From Mycolicibacter icosiumassiliensis (lineage in GTDB: Bacteria > Actinomycetota > Actinomycetes > Mycobacteriales > Mycobacteriaceae), in the NCBI RefSeq assembly GCF_900078685.2, contig NZ_LT546166.1, forward strand, positions 2,200,287-2,264,286: a stretch of DNA of 64,000 nucleotides, written 5' to 3'. Position 1 is the first letter of the stretch, and every line of letters starts with the position of its first letter. The notes below the pieces were generated by a model. That model was given only the letters and a program-made list of their open reading frames with translations. It ran no database searches and was not told the origin of the DNA. Position numbers and translations under genes: made by a program. Below are positions 9,061 through 18,958 of this stretch, one piece after another.

Positions 9061-10113
9061 ATGAATCGTCGTCTTCGCCGCAGTGCCGGGCATCGTGGTC
9101 GTCGCGCAACCGGTCATTCGAGTCGTGCTATCGGCGGCGCAGCGGCGGCGTTGACGCTCGCTTTGGCGTCTCTGATGACGCCGCCGTCGGCCCAGGCGGA
9201 TTTCGACTTCCTGGATCCGGGAACCTGGTTCGACACGGCCGAGGCCAACCCGGGCGATATCGGTGCGGCCAGCTTCGACCCGAGCAGTCTCGGCAGCGTC
9301 GATGCCGACGCTCCCTTGCCGGCCGACTGGGCTCAGCTGTATCAGGACGACTTCTATCTCCCGATCCACGACGCGCTGGAGAGCTTCCTGCACAACGCCG
9401 GCAGCCAGTTGCTGGTCGACCTGATCAACGCCCCCTGGGTGATGACGTTCGGCCGGTACCTGATCGGCGACGGTGTCGACGGCTTTAACGGCACCAATAA
9501 CTCGTTGTTCGGCTGGCTCGGGTTGGGAAACCTTGGTGACGGCGGGTTTGGGGTCGGGGGGGGGGGGGCGGCCGGCGGCGTTGGCACCGGCAGTCAGCCC
9601 AACGGTGGCAACGGCGGCGACGGCGGTGACGGCGGCCGAGGCGGTGCCGCCGGTATCGGTGTCGGATGGATCGGCGCGGTCGGGCAGGCCGGTACCGACG
9701 GCGACGGTGGCGCCGGTGGTGCGGGTGGCGCCGGTGTGACCAACCCGTTTGGCGCCGGAGGCCACGGTGGCAACGGCGGCGCGGGCGGAGCTGGCGGCGT
9801 GGGAACAACCGGTGGGAACGGCGGTGCCGGGGGGGTCGGCGGTGCCGGCGGCGGCGGGCAGGTCGGCGCTGACGGCGGTGACGGTGGCAACGGCGGCGCA
9901 GCGGCCGACCAGAGCGGGAGTTCCGGTGGCCGCGGCGGTAACGGTGGTGCCGGCGGGAACGGTTCTCTCGGCGTTGGCGGTGACGGCGGCGATGGCGGCA
10001 CTGGTGGGTCCACCGGAGGTACTACCGGTGGTGCGGGCGAGCCTGGCGAGTCCAACGTCGACGGCACCGGTGGTGCCGGGGGCGCCGGGGGTGCACCCGG
10101 CGCGCGTCCCTAA
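9061..10113 (+). CDS. Secreted PGRS-type glycine-rich protein lacking a PE domain
   Basis: A 350-residue protein with an Arg-rich N-terminus, a signal peptide (hydrophobic about 28-42, cleavage after SAQA), a roughly 120-residue folded-looking region containing FYLPIH and GRYLIGDG, and a C-terminal domain of GG-N/D/A-GG repeats typical of the PGRS domain of PE_PGRS proteins. There is no PE domain. Its pre-repeat module resembles that of the gene at 29032 (FY-x-P-[IM]-H ... YLIGDG). A G13 run lies at the start of the repeats. Function is unknown; cell-surface exposure is inferred. Confidence 0.82.
   Translation: MNRRLRRSAGHRGRRATGHSSRAIGGAAAALTLALASLMTPPSAQADFDFLDPGTWFDTAEANPGDIGAASFDPSSLGSVDADAPLPADWAQLYQDDFYLPIHDALESFLHNAGSQLLVDLINAPWVMTFGRYLIGDGVDGFNGTNNSLFGWLGLGNLGDGGFGVGGGGAAGGVGTGSQPNGGNGGDGGDGGRGGAAGIGVGWIGAVGQAGTDGDGGAGGAGGAGVTNPFGAGGHGGNGGAGGAGGVGTTGGNGGAGGVGGAGGGGQVGADGGDGGNGGAAADQSGSSGGRGGNGGAGGNGSLGVGGDGGDGGTGGSTGGTTGGAGEPGESNVDGTGGAGGAGGAPGARP
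9556..9568 (+). repeat. G13 homopolymer inside the PGRS gene
   Basis: Thirteen consecutive G residues encode the GGGG before AAGG at the start of the glycine-rich domain (codons about 166-170). At the length given the frame is open; gain or loss of one G would truncate the protein. Confidence 0.9.
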
Positions 10114-10187
10114 CGCAGTCGCGTAGTCAGGCCGATGACATGTCGGGCCTCCCTGCCCTCTTCCTGGCCCACCGCTGTGAGCAGCTG

Positions 10188-10203
10188 GTCACACATCTGC
10201 AAC
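10188..10203 (+). promoter_or_regulatory. GlnR-type binding box upstream of amt
   Basis: GTCAC-ACATCT-GCAAC matches the actinobacterial GlnR pattern GTNAC-N6-GNAAC and lies 92 nt before the amt start. GlnR activates amt-glnB-glnD in mycobacteria under nitrogen limitation, so the site and target fit. Only one clear half-pair is seen. Confidence 0.5.
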
Positions 10204-10294
10204 GGAGCGGCGCTTCCGCCGAAACAACTGTTGCGCATGGTTATGACCAGCCTGGTTCATATCGCAACCGGCCGCGGCGGAGGAGGTTTGGTGC

Positions 10295-12014
<1,720 letters not shown>

Positions 12015-12048
12015 GTCGGTAGCGCCGCCCGAGTCGATGTAGACCGCC

Positions 12049-12999
12049 ATGAACCGCAGCGGGGCGACCACGAGCCCTGAGCAGCATCGCCGTAGTTGCG
12101 CGGCAACGGACTTGGCTGCTGTTCGAGCGGCATTGCGCTGCGCCACGCCGGAACAATGGGATTCGGCCGCGCTGCGGGCAGTATGGCGCCGGGTTCACGA
12201 GTCATGGCTGGTCGCCAGGGCGAGCGAGATCGGGATCGTCGCCGGCAGTGGATTCGCCGTAGTGGCAACCGGATCGCTGGGCCGCCGCGAGCTTCTTCCG
12301 CATTCCGATTTGGACCTGCTGCTGGTGCACGACGACATGCCGGCCGATGTCGTGGGGCGAACGGCGGAATCGCTGTGGTATCCGTTGTGGGACGCCAATG
12401 TTCGTCTCGATCACAGCGTGCGCACGATTCCGCAGGCGTTGCGGGTCGCCACGTCCGATATCCTCGCCGCCCTGGGCATGCTGGACGCGCGCCATATCGC
12501 GGGTGATGAGCGGCTCTCAGCTCGTCTGATCGCCGGCGTCCGGGAGCAATGGCGCCACGGAATCGGCATCCGCTACGGCGAACTCGTCGATGTGACGCAC
12601 GCCCGGTGGCAGCGCAGCGGGGAGATAGCCGGAAGCGCCGAACCCGATCTGAAATGTGGCCGCGGCGGCCTACGCGATGTTCAACTGCTCGATGCGCTGG
12701 CGGTGGCCCATGCCTGCGGCGATTGGACCATGCATGAGCACGGGAGTTCGTTGCGTGGTGCCTACCGCACGGTGCTGGACGTCCGTACCGAACTGCACCG
12801 GGCCGGCGGGCGCGGCCATGATCTGCTGTCGCCCCACTACGCCGACGAAGTCAGTGCCGCGCTGGGGCTCGCGGACAGCTACGACCTGGCGGCCAGGCTC
12901 TTCGATGCGGCACACACGATCAGCCAGCGCGTCGACGCCGTACTGCGGGCCGCCGTCAACGTATCGCCGAGACGCGGGATGTCAGCGCTGCGGGCGTGA
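12049..12999 (+). pseudogene. glnD: GlnD (PII nucleotidyltransferase), truncated after the transferase part
   Basis: GlnD modifies and de-modifies PII. The nucleotidyltransferase motif is intact: [16 protein letters not shown] with G75, S76, D87 and D89, followed by the conserved [17 protein letters not shown]. The frame stops after 316 residues (ending RRGMSALRA), whereas mycobacterial GlnD is about 800 residues with an HD hydrolase domain and two ACT domains. No remnant of these follows. A stand-alone transferase could still adenylylate PII but not remove the group or sense glutamine. It may be functional in a reduced form; I list it as truncated. Confidence 0.8.
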
Positions 13000-13391
13000 T
13001 AACCGCGGAATTAGAAGGTTTGCTGGCCGCGCGCGCCCATGGTCGGGGTGGGCTGGTCCCCGTCGTTGTTATTTTCTTCTTTGTGGCGCGGAATTACCCC
13101 TTTGAAATAAGTCGCGGTCGAGACGCGTGGCCCGCAATCTTGGGTACCACCCGGATTAGGGCAGCGAAAGGTTAGATTTCTGCCATTCGATCGGAATTGT
13201 TATCCACAGACTTAGGCCGTCAGGCGATATAGACGGGGCGGAATCGCGGTCTTCCCGCGAGATCGTCCGCATGCCTGGGGGTAGTGAGCTGCAGAGACTC
13301 AGATAGATGCCAGGAAGATTCAGATGGATGCCAGAAACGGGAACTACGTTGTGTGAGGGGGGTGAAACACGGACGAAACATAGGGATTGCG
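13000..13391. other. Intergenic region after truncated glnD, with a short tandem repeat
   Basis: About 390 nt without a convincing gene. A T-rich, lower-GC stretch around 13067-13115 differs from its surroundings. Two near-identical 21-nt units start at 13300 and 13321 (CAGATAGATGCCAGG and CAGATGGATGCCAGA), 50-90 nt before the next start codon; they could be a regulator site. No HD or ACT domain coding is visible. Confidence 0.6.
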
Positions 13392-13727
13392 ATGAGACAT
13401 TTCGTCAGGATGTCGGCCACGCTGTTGAGTACGGCAGGCGCCGCTTTGGTAGTCGGGCTCGCCGGAGCCGGCACGGCCGGAATTGCGCAGGCGGCGCCAA
13501 TCTCTGTGGGCGGCGGGACCCCCGTGCCGGGTGTAACGCCTGCCAATCCGCAAGCCTGCATCATCGGCCTCAACTGTGGCTGTATCCGGGGCCGCACCTG
13601 CCCCGGTGACCGGCGGAGGCATGCGGTGCGCCCTCCTGAGGCGCGGCTCGACGGGGCTCCCGCCATCGCCAGCGACCAAGAGGGCGCACCCGGCTTCATA
13701 CCAGCACCTGTTTTGGCATCACCGTAG
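13392..13727 (+). CDS. Small secreted cysteine-containing protein of unknown function
   Basis: A 111-residue ORF begins MRHFVRMSATLL and has a clear Sec signal peptide with cleavage after AQA-APIS. The mature part holds four cysteines in CIIGLNCGCIRGRTC (C-x6-C-x-C-x5-C), then a basic, disordered-looking tail. I do not recognise the family. The last 32 nt overlap the end of the convergent PPE gene, so the C-terminal tail is uncertain. ATG 13392 is chosen because it directly precedes the signal peptide. Confidence 0.6.
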   Translation: MRHFVRMSATLLSTAGAALVVGLAGAGTAGIAQAAPISVGGGTPVPGVTPANPQACIIGLNCGCIRGRTCPGDRRRHAVRPPEARLDGAPAIASDQEGAPGFIPAPVLASP

Positions 13728-14883
13728 GCCGGAAGCCGTAGCGGGGGCCGCCCCCGGAGCCGAGGCCACCGCGTCCACCTGCGCCTACCGGTCCCATTCC
13801 GGCCGGCACGGCGTGCATGCCGGCTGTCTCTTCGGTGGCAACTGTCCAGCCCGAGCCCGTCGATGCCGCGACCTGCGTGCCCGCCGCGGCCGACCAGCCG
13901 GCCGGTACCGACATCCCGCCCATCGTGGACGCCTGGCCCATTCCTGCCAGGACCGGCGTTCCGGCGGCAGCCACCGCGCCGACCGGTTGTGTCATGCCCG
14001 CCAAGACCCCCGAGCCCAGTCCGGCCGCAAGGCCGTCGATGCCGGTGACATCGGACGCCAGGCTGGCCGGGCCTGCCAAGGCCAGCGTGTGACCCAGCGA
14101 TACGGCCGTCGGGATGGCGGTGCAGACAAACCAGGCTGCCGTGTTCACGCCGCCATTGATGGCATTGCCGAACAACGGTGTCCCGAGGACCAGGTCGAAC
14201 GCGTTTCCCAGTGAGCCGAGCGAATCCGAGGACGCCGACAGCGGTGACAAGAGTGACTGCAGTGCGCCCTGTAGCGAGGCAAGCGATTGAGTCAGCTCCT
14301 GCTGGAGCCCGCCGGTGGCACTACCGGCCGTGGCGACCGCCGCGCCGACCGGGTTGGTGGTCTGCGGTGCCGGAGTCATCGGGGTGAGCGCCGCCGCGCT
14401 GGACGACGCGGTGCTGTAGCCGAGCATGGCCAGGGTGTCCTGCGCCCACATCTCCAGGTAGTGGGCTTCGGTGGCCAGGATCGCCGGGGTGTTCACGCCC
14501 AGGAAGTTCGTCGCAACCAGGGTCGCCAGCTGGGCTCGGTTGGCGGCGATGATCGCTGGCGACACCACCGCCGCACGGGCGGCCTCGAATGCGCCCGCCG
14601 AGGCCATCGCCTGTGAACTGGCCTGGTGGGCGGCCGCCGAAGTGGCGGTCAGCCACGAGAGATAGGGCGAGACGGCGCTGGTCATGGCCGCTGAGGCCGG
14701 CCCCGTCCAGTCTTCGCCGACCAGTTCGGAGAGCACCAACTGGGCCGACGTGGCCGATGCCTCCAGCTCTGCGGCCAAGCTGCCCCACGACGAGGCGGCT
14801 GACATCAGCGGTCCGGAACCGGCCCCGCTGTACATCCACGCAGAGACGATCTCCGGGGGTAGCGCTCCGAAATCGAAAGGCAT
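13696..14883 (-). CDS. PPE family protein, PPE-SVP subfamily
   Basis: A 395-residue PPE protein beginning MPFDFGALPPEIVSAWMYSG, with the PPE motif at 9-10 and the WTG turn (DWTGPAS) near residue 60, i.e. a standard ~180-residue PPE domain. The C-terminal half carries GGMSVPAGW, the SVP signature, and ends with PRYGFRPTVMPK. PPE proteins pair with PE proteins for ESX type VII export. It lies 35 nt downstream of the PE gene on the same strand, the classic PE-PPE operon. Confidence 0.92.
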   Translation of the reverse strand: MPFDFGALPPEIVSAWMYSGAGSGPLMSAASSWGSLAAELEASATSAQLVLSELVGEDWTGPASAAMTSAVSPYLSWLTATSAAAHQASSQAMASAGAFEAARAAVVSPAIIAANRAQLATLVATNFLGVNTPAILATEAHYLEMWAQDTLAMLGYSTASSSAAALTPMTPAPQTTNPVGAAVATAGSATGGLQQELTQSLASLQGALQSLLSPLSASSDSLGSLGNAFDLVLGTPLFGNAINGGVNTAAWFVCTAIPTAVSLGHTLALAGPASLASDVTGIDGLAAGLGSGVLAGMTQPVGAVAAAGTPVLAGMGQASTMGGMSVPAGWSAAAGTQVAASTGSGWTVATEETAGMHAVPAGMGPVGAGGRGGLGSGGGPRYGFRPTVMPKQVLV

Positions 14884-14918
14884 ATCTGTGTTCCCCTTCT
14901 CGTTGGTGGGGCGGATTG

Positions 14919-15740
14919 CTAAACGGCGGTCGGCTTGGGCATAACGGTGTGCTTGACCCCATAGCGTGGGGCGCCGAACTTCCCGACGCCGCGGTCGCCG
15001 GCTCCGGCGGCAGCCATGGCTGCCGGCACGGCCGCCATGGCGGGCGTGGGGTGCGGGGTAGCCATGCTGGTGGTCGCGGCCGCCAAACGGGCTGGTGCAG
15101 CGGTCGCGGCCGCCACGGGCTCGGTCCCCCAGGTGGGCGGCGCAGACAAGGCCCCGACCGTGGTGGCCTGTGCCATCCCGGCTGCCACCGGCATCGCGCC
15201 GACGCCGGCCATGGCCGCGGGTGCTTCGTAGCCCACCAGCCCGGCGGCACCTTCGGCGGCGATCTCTTCGGGGAAGTCGAGAAGACCACCACCGGCCAGA
15301 CCAAGCAGGGCCGAGCAGGCCGAGGCCCAGTTGCCCGTTCCGATGTTCCCGATGTTGGCCAGGTTGCCCGAGAGCAGGGAACCACTGCCGCTGGACGGGA
15401 CGCCGAGGATGTTGGTCAAGAACCACTGCAGCCCCGAGTCCATCGACGATGTCGCCCCGTTGGTCGCCTCGGCGGAGGAATAGGCCCCGGCGTTCTGTCC
15501 AAGGACCTGGACCAACTGCTGGTGAACGGCTGCTGCCTGTTCGCTGATCGACTGGTAGAGGCTCCCGTAGGTAGCGAACACGGCGGCCTGCAGTGCAGAG
15601 ACCGGGTCGGTGCCGGCCGGGGCGATCACCGTGGTCGGGATCGCGACCGCGCCGCTCTCGGCGGACAGTGCTTCGCCGATACCTGCGAGTTGACCCGCGG
15701 CGTACGTCATTGACTCGGGGAGTGTTTTCACAAACGACAT
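14919..15740 (-). CDS. PE family protein with an SVP-like C-terminus
   Basis: A 273-residue protein starting MSFVKTLPESMTYAAGQL, a PE domain of about 100 residues; its helix-turn-helix end carries the YxxxD/E-type export signal region. The rest is Ala-rich and ends SAPPTWG ... GAPRYGVKHTVMPK, closely mirroring the C-terminus of the neighbouring PPE-SVP protein. An AGGAGG ribosome site precedes the ATG by about 4 nt. It probably forms a heterodimer with the PPE encoded just downstream. Confidence 0.9.
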   Translation of the reverse strand: MSFVKTLPESMTYAAGQLAGIGEALSAESGAVAIPTTVIAPAGTDPVSALQAAVFATYGSLYQSISEQAAAVHQQLVQVLGQNAGAYSSAEATNGATSSMDSGLQWFLTNILGVPSSGSGSLLSGNLANIGNIGTGNWASACSALLGLAGGGLLDFPEEIAAEGAAGLVGYEAPAAMAGVGAMPVAAGMAQATTVGALSAPPTWGTEPVAAATAAPARLAAATTSMATPHPTPAMAAVPAAMAAAGAGDRGVGKFGAPRYGVKHTVMPKPTAV

Positions 15741-16056
15741 ACATCCTCCTCGCAGGAAGCCGGACCAGAATGTGATGGTCCGACGGGTCGGTCATCGATG
15801 CTGTGAAGCATTGCAGGAACCGGAGGGGTTAAGTCGCTTGGTAACGCTTTCTTAGCGGCTGAGCGCTAATCCTTAACGGGGATAGGGGGGCTGTGAAAGC
15901 TCTGAAACGGCCGTTTAACGGATAAGAATTGCGCCATTAACTGTGCAATTTATCTAACGCCCCGGTTACAAATGTCCCGCCACGAATTTTGCTCGTGGCG
16001 GCGGTCCGGTGTCATCCCGGGCCGCCCGATGTCTGCTTGGCCTGCGACCCGCGCTA
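15741..16056. other. Divergent intergenic region between PE/PPE operon and ffh
   Basis: About 320 nt with lower GC than the flanks, consistent with promoters in both directions. AT-rich stretches at 15840-15880 and 15915-15960 could drive the PE/PPE operon. A perfect 9-bp hairpin with a 7-nt loop (CCGCCACGA / TCGTGGCGG) lies at 15977-16001. No ORF is convincing. Confidence 0.6.
15977..16001. terminator. Perfect 9-bp hairpin upstream of ffh
   Basis: CCGCCACGA and TCGTGGCGG flank a 7-nt loop. It stands 68 nt before ffh with no convergent gene, so it may be a transcription boundary or an operator instead of a terminator. Confidence 0.4.
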
Positions 16057-16062
16057 TAGGCT
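16057..16062 (+). promoter_or_regulatory. -10 box for leaderless ffh
   Basis: TAGGCT ends 6 nt before the GTG start at 16069, with no ribosome site: a typical mycobacterial leaderless arrangement. Confidence 0.5.
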
Positions 16063-16068
16063 GGCGGC

Positions 16069-17619
16069 GTGTTTGAATCCCTCTCCGACCGGTTGACCGG
16101 GGCCCTGCAGGGGCTGCGCAGCAAGGGCCGTCTCACCGACGCCGATATCGACGCCACCGCCCGCGAGATCCGGCTGGCGCTGCTGGAAGCCGACGTGTCG
16201 TTGCCGGTGGTGCGTGCGTTCATCGGCCGGATCAAGGACCGGGCCAAGGGCGCCGAGGTCTCCGGTGCGCTCAACCCGGCGCAGCAGGTCGTCAAGATCG
16301 TCAACGAGGAGCTCATCGGCATCCTCGGCGGACAGACCCGGCAGCTGGCGTTCGCCAAGACCCCGCCGACGGTCATCATGCTGGCCGGTCTGCAGGGTGC
16401 GGGAAAGACCACACTCGCCGGCAAACTGGCCACCTGGCTGCGCGGCCAGGGGCACACTCCGCTGCTGGTGGCCTGCGATCTGCAACGCCCCGGTGCGGTC
16501 AACCAGCTGCAGGTTGTCGGGGAGCGCGCCGGAGTCACCGTGTTCGCCCCGCACCCGGGGACCTCAGTCGCCGGCGACACCGGCACGCCGGGTGACCCGG
16601 TCGCCGTGGCCGCCGCCGGCCTGGCCGAAGCCAAGGCCAAGCACTTCGACGTCGTCGTCGTCGACACCGCCGGGCGTCTGGGCATCGACGAGGAGATGAT
16701 GGCCCAGGCCGCCGCCATCCGCGACGCGGTGCAGCCCGACGAGGTGCTGTTCGTCCTGGACGCCATGATCGGCCAGGACGCGGTCACCACCGCCGATGCG
16801 TTCCGCGAAGGCGTGGGCTTCACCGGGGTCGTGCTCACCAAGCTCGACGGCGACGCCCGCGGTGGTGCGGCACTGTCGGTGCGGGAAGTCACCGGCGCGC
16901 CCATCCTGTTCGCGTCCACCGGTGAGAAGTTGGACGACTTCGACGTCTTCCATCCCGACCGGATGGCCAGCCGCATCCTGGGCATGGGCGACGTGCTCAG
17001 CCTGATCGAGCAGGCCGAGCAGGTCTTCGACGCCCGCAAGGCCGAAGAAGCGGCAGCCAAGATCGGCTCCGGCGAGCTCACCTTGGAGGACTTCCTCGAG
17101 CAGATGCTGGCGATCCGCAAGATGGGTCCGATTGGCAACCTGCTGGGCATGTTGCCCGGAGCCGGCCAGATGAAGGACGCGCTGGCCGCCGTCGACGACA
17201 GCCAGCTGGATCGCCTGCAGGCCATCATCCGCGGCATGACGCCGGCCGAGCGGGCCGACCCGAAGATCATCAACGCCTCTCGGCGGCTGCGCATCGCCAA
17301 CGGCTCGGGTGTCAGCGTCTCGGAGGTCAACCAGCTCGTCGACCGGTTCTTCGAGGCCCGCAAGATGATGTCGTCGATGATGGGCGGCCTGGGCCTACCC
17401 GGGCTGGGCCGCAAGAGCGCTACCCGCAAGGCCAAGGGAAAGGCCGGCAAGAAGGGCAAGGGCCGCGGTCCGACCCCGCCGAAGGTGCGCAGTCCATTTG
17501 GCCCCGGCATGCCGGCCGGCTTCCCCGACCTGTCGCAGATGCCCGAAGGCCTCAACGAGCTGCCCCCCGGGCTGGCCGACTTCGACCTGTCCAAGCTGAA
17601 CTTCCCGGGCCAGAAGTAA
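16069..17619 (+). CDS. ffh: Signal recognition particle protein Ffh (SRP54)
   Basis: GTPase that binds signal sequences and 4.5S RNA and delivers ribosomes to FtsY. The 516 residues show N, G and M domains: P-loop GLQGAGKTT at 107-115, DTAGR near 199-203, TKLDGDARGG near 261, and a Met-rich M domain with MLAIRKMGPIGNLLGMLPG followed by the RNA-binding RRLRIANGSGV. The C-terminal tail is basic and flexible, as in other mycobacteria. An amidohydrolase gene begins 1 nt after the stop. Confidence 0.98.
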   Translation: MFESLSDRLTGALQGLRSKGRLTDADIDATAREIRLALLEADVSLPVVRAFIGRIKDRAKGAEVSGALNPAQQVVKIVNEELIGILGGQTRQLAFAKTPPTVIMLAGLQGAGKTTLAGKLATWLRGQGHTPLLVACDLQRPGAVNQLQVVGERAGVTVFAPHPGTSVAGDTGTPGDPVAVAAAGLAEAKAKHFDVVVVDTAGRLGIDEEMMAQAAAIRDAVQPDEVLFVLDAMIGQDAVTTADAFREGVGFTGVVLTKLDGDARGGAALSVREVTGAPILFASTGEKLDDFDVFHPDRMASRILGMGDVLSLIEQAEQVFDARKAEEAAAKIGSGELTLEDFLEQMLAIRKMGPIGNLLGMLPGAGQMKDALAAVDDSQLDRLQAIIRGMTPAERADPKIINASRRLRIANGSGVSVSEVNQLVDRFFEARKMMSSMMGGLGLPGLGRKSATRKAKGKAGKKGKGRGPTPPKVRSPFGPGMPAGFPDLSQMPEGLNELPPGLADFDLSKLNFPGQK

Positions 17620-17620
17620 T

Positions 17621-18688
17621 TTGGCGCTCCACGTTTCCGGTCGCGGGCTGCCCGATGAACAGCCCGTCGAGTACTGGATCGTCGACGGCGCGATCAGCCT
17701 TGAGCCGGTCGCCGGCGCCGACACCGTCTTCTCCGACGGCTGGATCATCCCGGGCCTGGTCGATGCGCACTGTCACGTCGGGATCGGACCCGGCGGTCCG
17801 GTCGACGTTAACGAAGCGGTGCGCCAGGCTGAGACCGAACGCCGCGCCGGTGTCCTGCTGATCCGTGACGCGGGATCACCCGTCGATACCCGCGCATTCG
17901 ACGACCGTGCCGACCTGCCGCGCATCATCCGCGCCGGCCAACATCTGGCCCGCACCAAGCGCTACATCCCCGGGCTGCCGATCGACGTGGACGACGAAAC
18001 GCAACTGCCGGAAGCCGTTGCGGCCCAAGCCCATCGCGGCGACGGCTGGGTCAAGCTGGTGGGGGACTGGATCGACCGTGGTGTCGGGGACCTTGCTCCG
18101 TTGTGGTCCGACGAGGTGCTGAAGTCGGCCATCGACGCCGCGCACGCCAACGGCGCCCGGGTCACCGCGCACGTCTTCGGTGAGGACGCGCTACCCGGTC
18201 TGATCAATGCCGGTATCGACTGCATCGAGCACGGCACCGGCATCACCGAGGACATCATCGAGCTGATGCTGGCCAACGGCACGGCCCTGGTGCCGACGCT
18301 GATCAACATCGACAACTTCCCGGGGATCGCCGATTCGGCGGCCAAGTACCCGACATACGCCGCGCACATGCGCGCGTTGCACGCCACCTGTCGATCGCGG
18401 ATCGGTGTGGCTCGGGAGGCGGGCGTGCCGATCTATGCCGGCACCGATGCCGGTGGCATGGTGGCCCACGGCCGGATCGCCGACGAAGTCGACGCCCTCA
18501 CGAGTATTGGGCTCAGTGCCACTCAGGCACTCGGTGCGGCCTGCTGGGATGCCCGAAGCTGGCTGGATGCGCCCGTGCTGGAGCATGGCGCCCCGGCCGA
18601 CCTGGTGTGCTTCGCCGACGACCCGCGCGCCGGCCCCGAGGTGTTGGGCCACCCCGACCTGGTGATGCTGCGCGGCCTGGTGGCATAG
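17621..18688 (+). CDS. Metal-dependent amidohydrolase (Rv2915c-like)
   Basis: A 355-residue amidohydrolase-superfamily enzyme, syntenic with Rv2915c downstream of ffh. Metal ligands are visible: DAHCHVG (HxH), the WVKLVGDW lysine, VTAHVFG, CIEHGTG and GTDAGG. The closest known chemistry in this branch is hydrolysis of cyclic imides or dipeptide-like amides, but the substrate here is unknown. It starts with TTG one base after the ffh stop, implying translational coupling. Confidence 0.85.
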   Translation: MALHVSGRGLPDEQPVEYWIVDGAISLEPVAGADTVFSDGWIIPGLVDAHCHVGIGPGGPVDVNEAVRQAETERRAGVLLIRDAGSPVDTRAFDDRADLPRIIRAGQHLARTKRYIPGLPIDVDDETQLPEAVAAQAHRGDGWVKLVGDWIDRGVGDLAPLWSDEVLKSAIDAAHANGARVTAHVFGEDALPGLINAGIDCIEHGTGITEDIIELMLANGTALVPTLINIDNFPGIADSAAKYPTYAAHMRALHATCRSRIGVAREAGVPIYAGTDAGGMVAHGRIADEVDALTSIGLSATQALGAACWDARSWLDAPVLEHGAPADLVCFADDPRAGPEVLGHPDLVMLRGLVA

Positions 18689-18715
18689 ATATCGCTAGCG
18701 TGGCACGATCGACAT

Positions 18716-18958
18716 ATGAATGCCACGCTTAGGCTTGGTAAGCAGGGTCGTCTCGTCATACCCGCTGACATTCGCGAGGCCCTTGGGCTGTCGCCGGGGG
18801 ATCACATCCACGTCCGCATTGAGGGATCGCGGATCGTCATGGAAAGGCCCGCGGATGCGATCGAGGAGCTCCGCGCGCTAGGCCGGGACAAGGTGCCGAA
18901 TCGTTCTCTTGTGGACGAACTCCTCGCGGAGCGGCGCGCCGAGGCGCGGGACCATTGA
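18716..18958 (+). CDS. vapB: AbrB/SpoVT-type antitoxin (VapB-like)
   Basis: An 80-residue protein starting MNATLRLGKQGRLVIPADIR, the swapped-hairpin AbrB fold that binds DNA in antitoxins, then a charged C-terminal tail (ALGRDKVPNRSLVDELLAERR) that would wrap the toxin. The stop codon overlaps the TTG start of a PIN-domain toxin in ATTGA. The toxin frame is broken, so the antitoxin may now be an orphan. Confidence 0.85.
   Translation: MNATLRLGKQGRLVIPADIREALGLSPGDHIHVRIEGSRIVMERPADAIEELRALGRDKVPNRSLVDELLAERRAEARDH

Noticed and set aside
9594..10067. Pro-rich antisense ORF in the PGRS gene
   Set aside because: It is the mirror of GG-x repeats (CC-rich codons); no start signal or family.
13696..15795. 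A single 699-residue protein covering both PPE and PE regions
   Set aside because: The frame is only open by chance across the PE gene; the PPE starts at ATG 14883 with the canonical MPFDFGALPPE.
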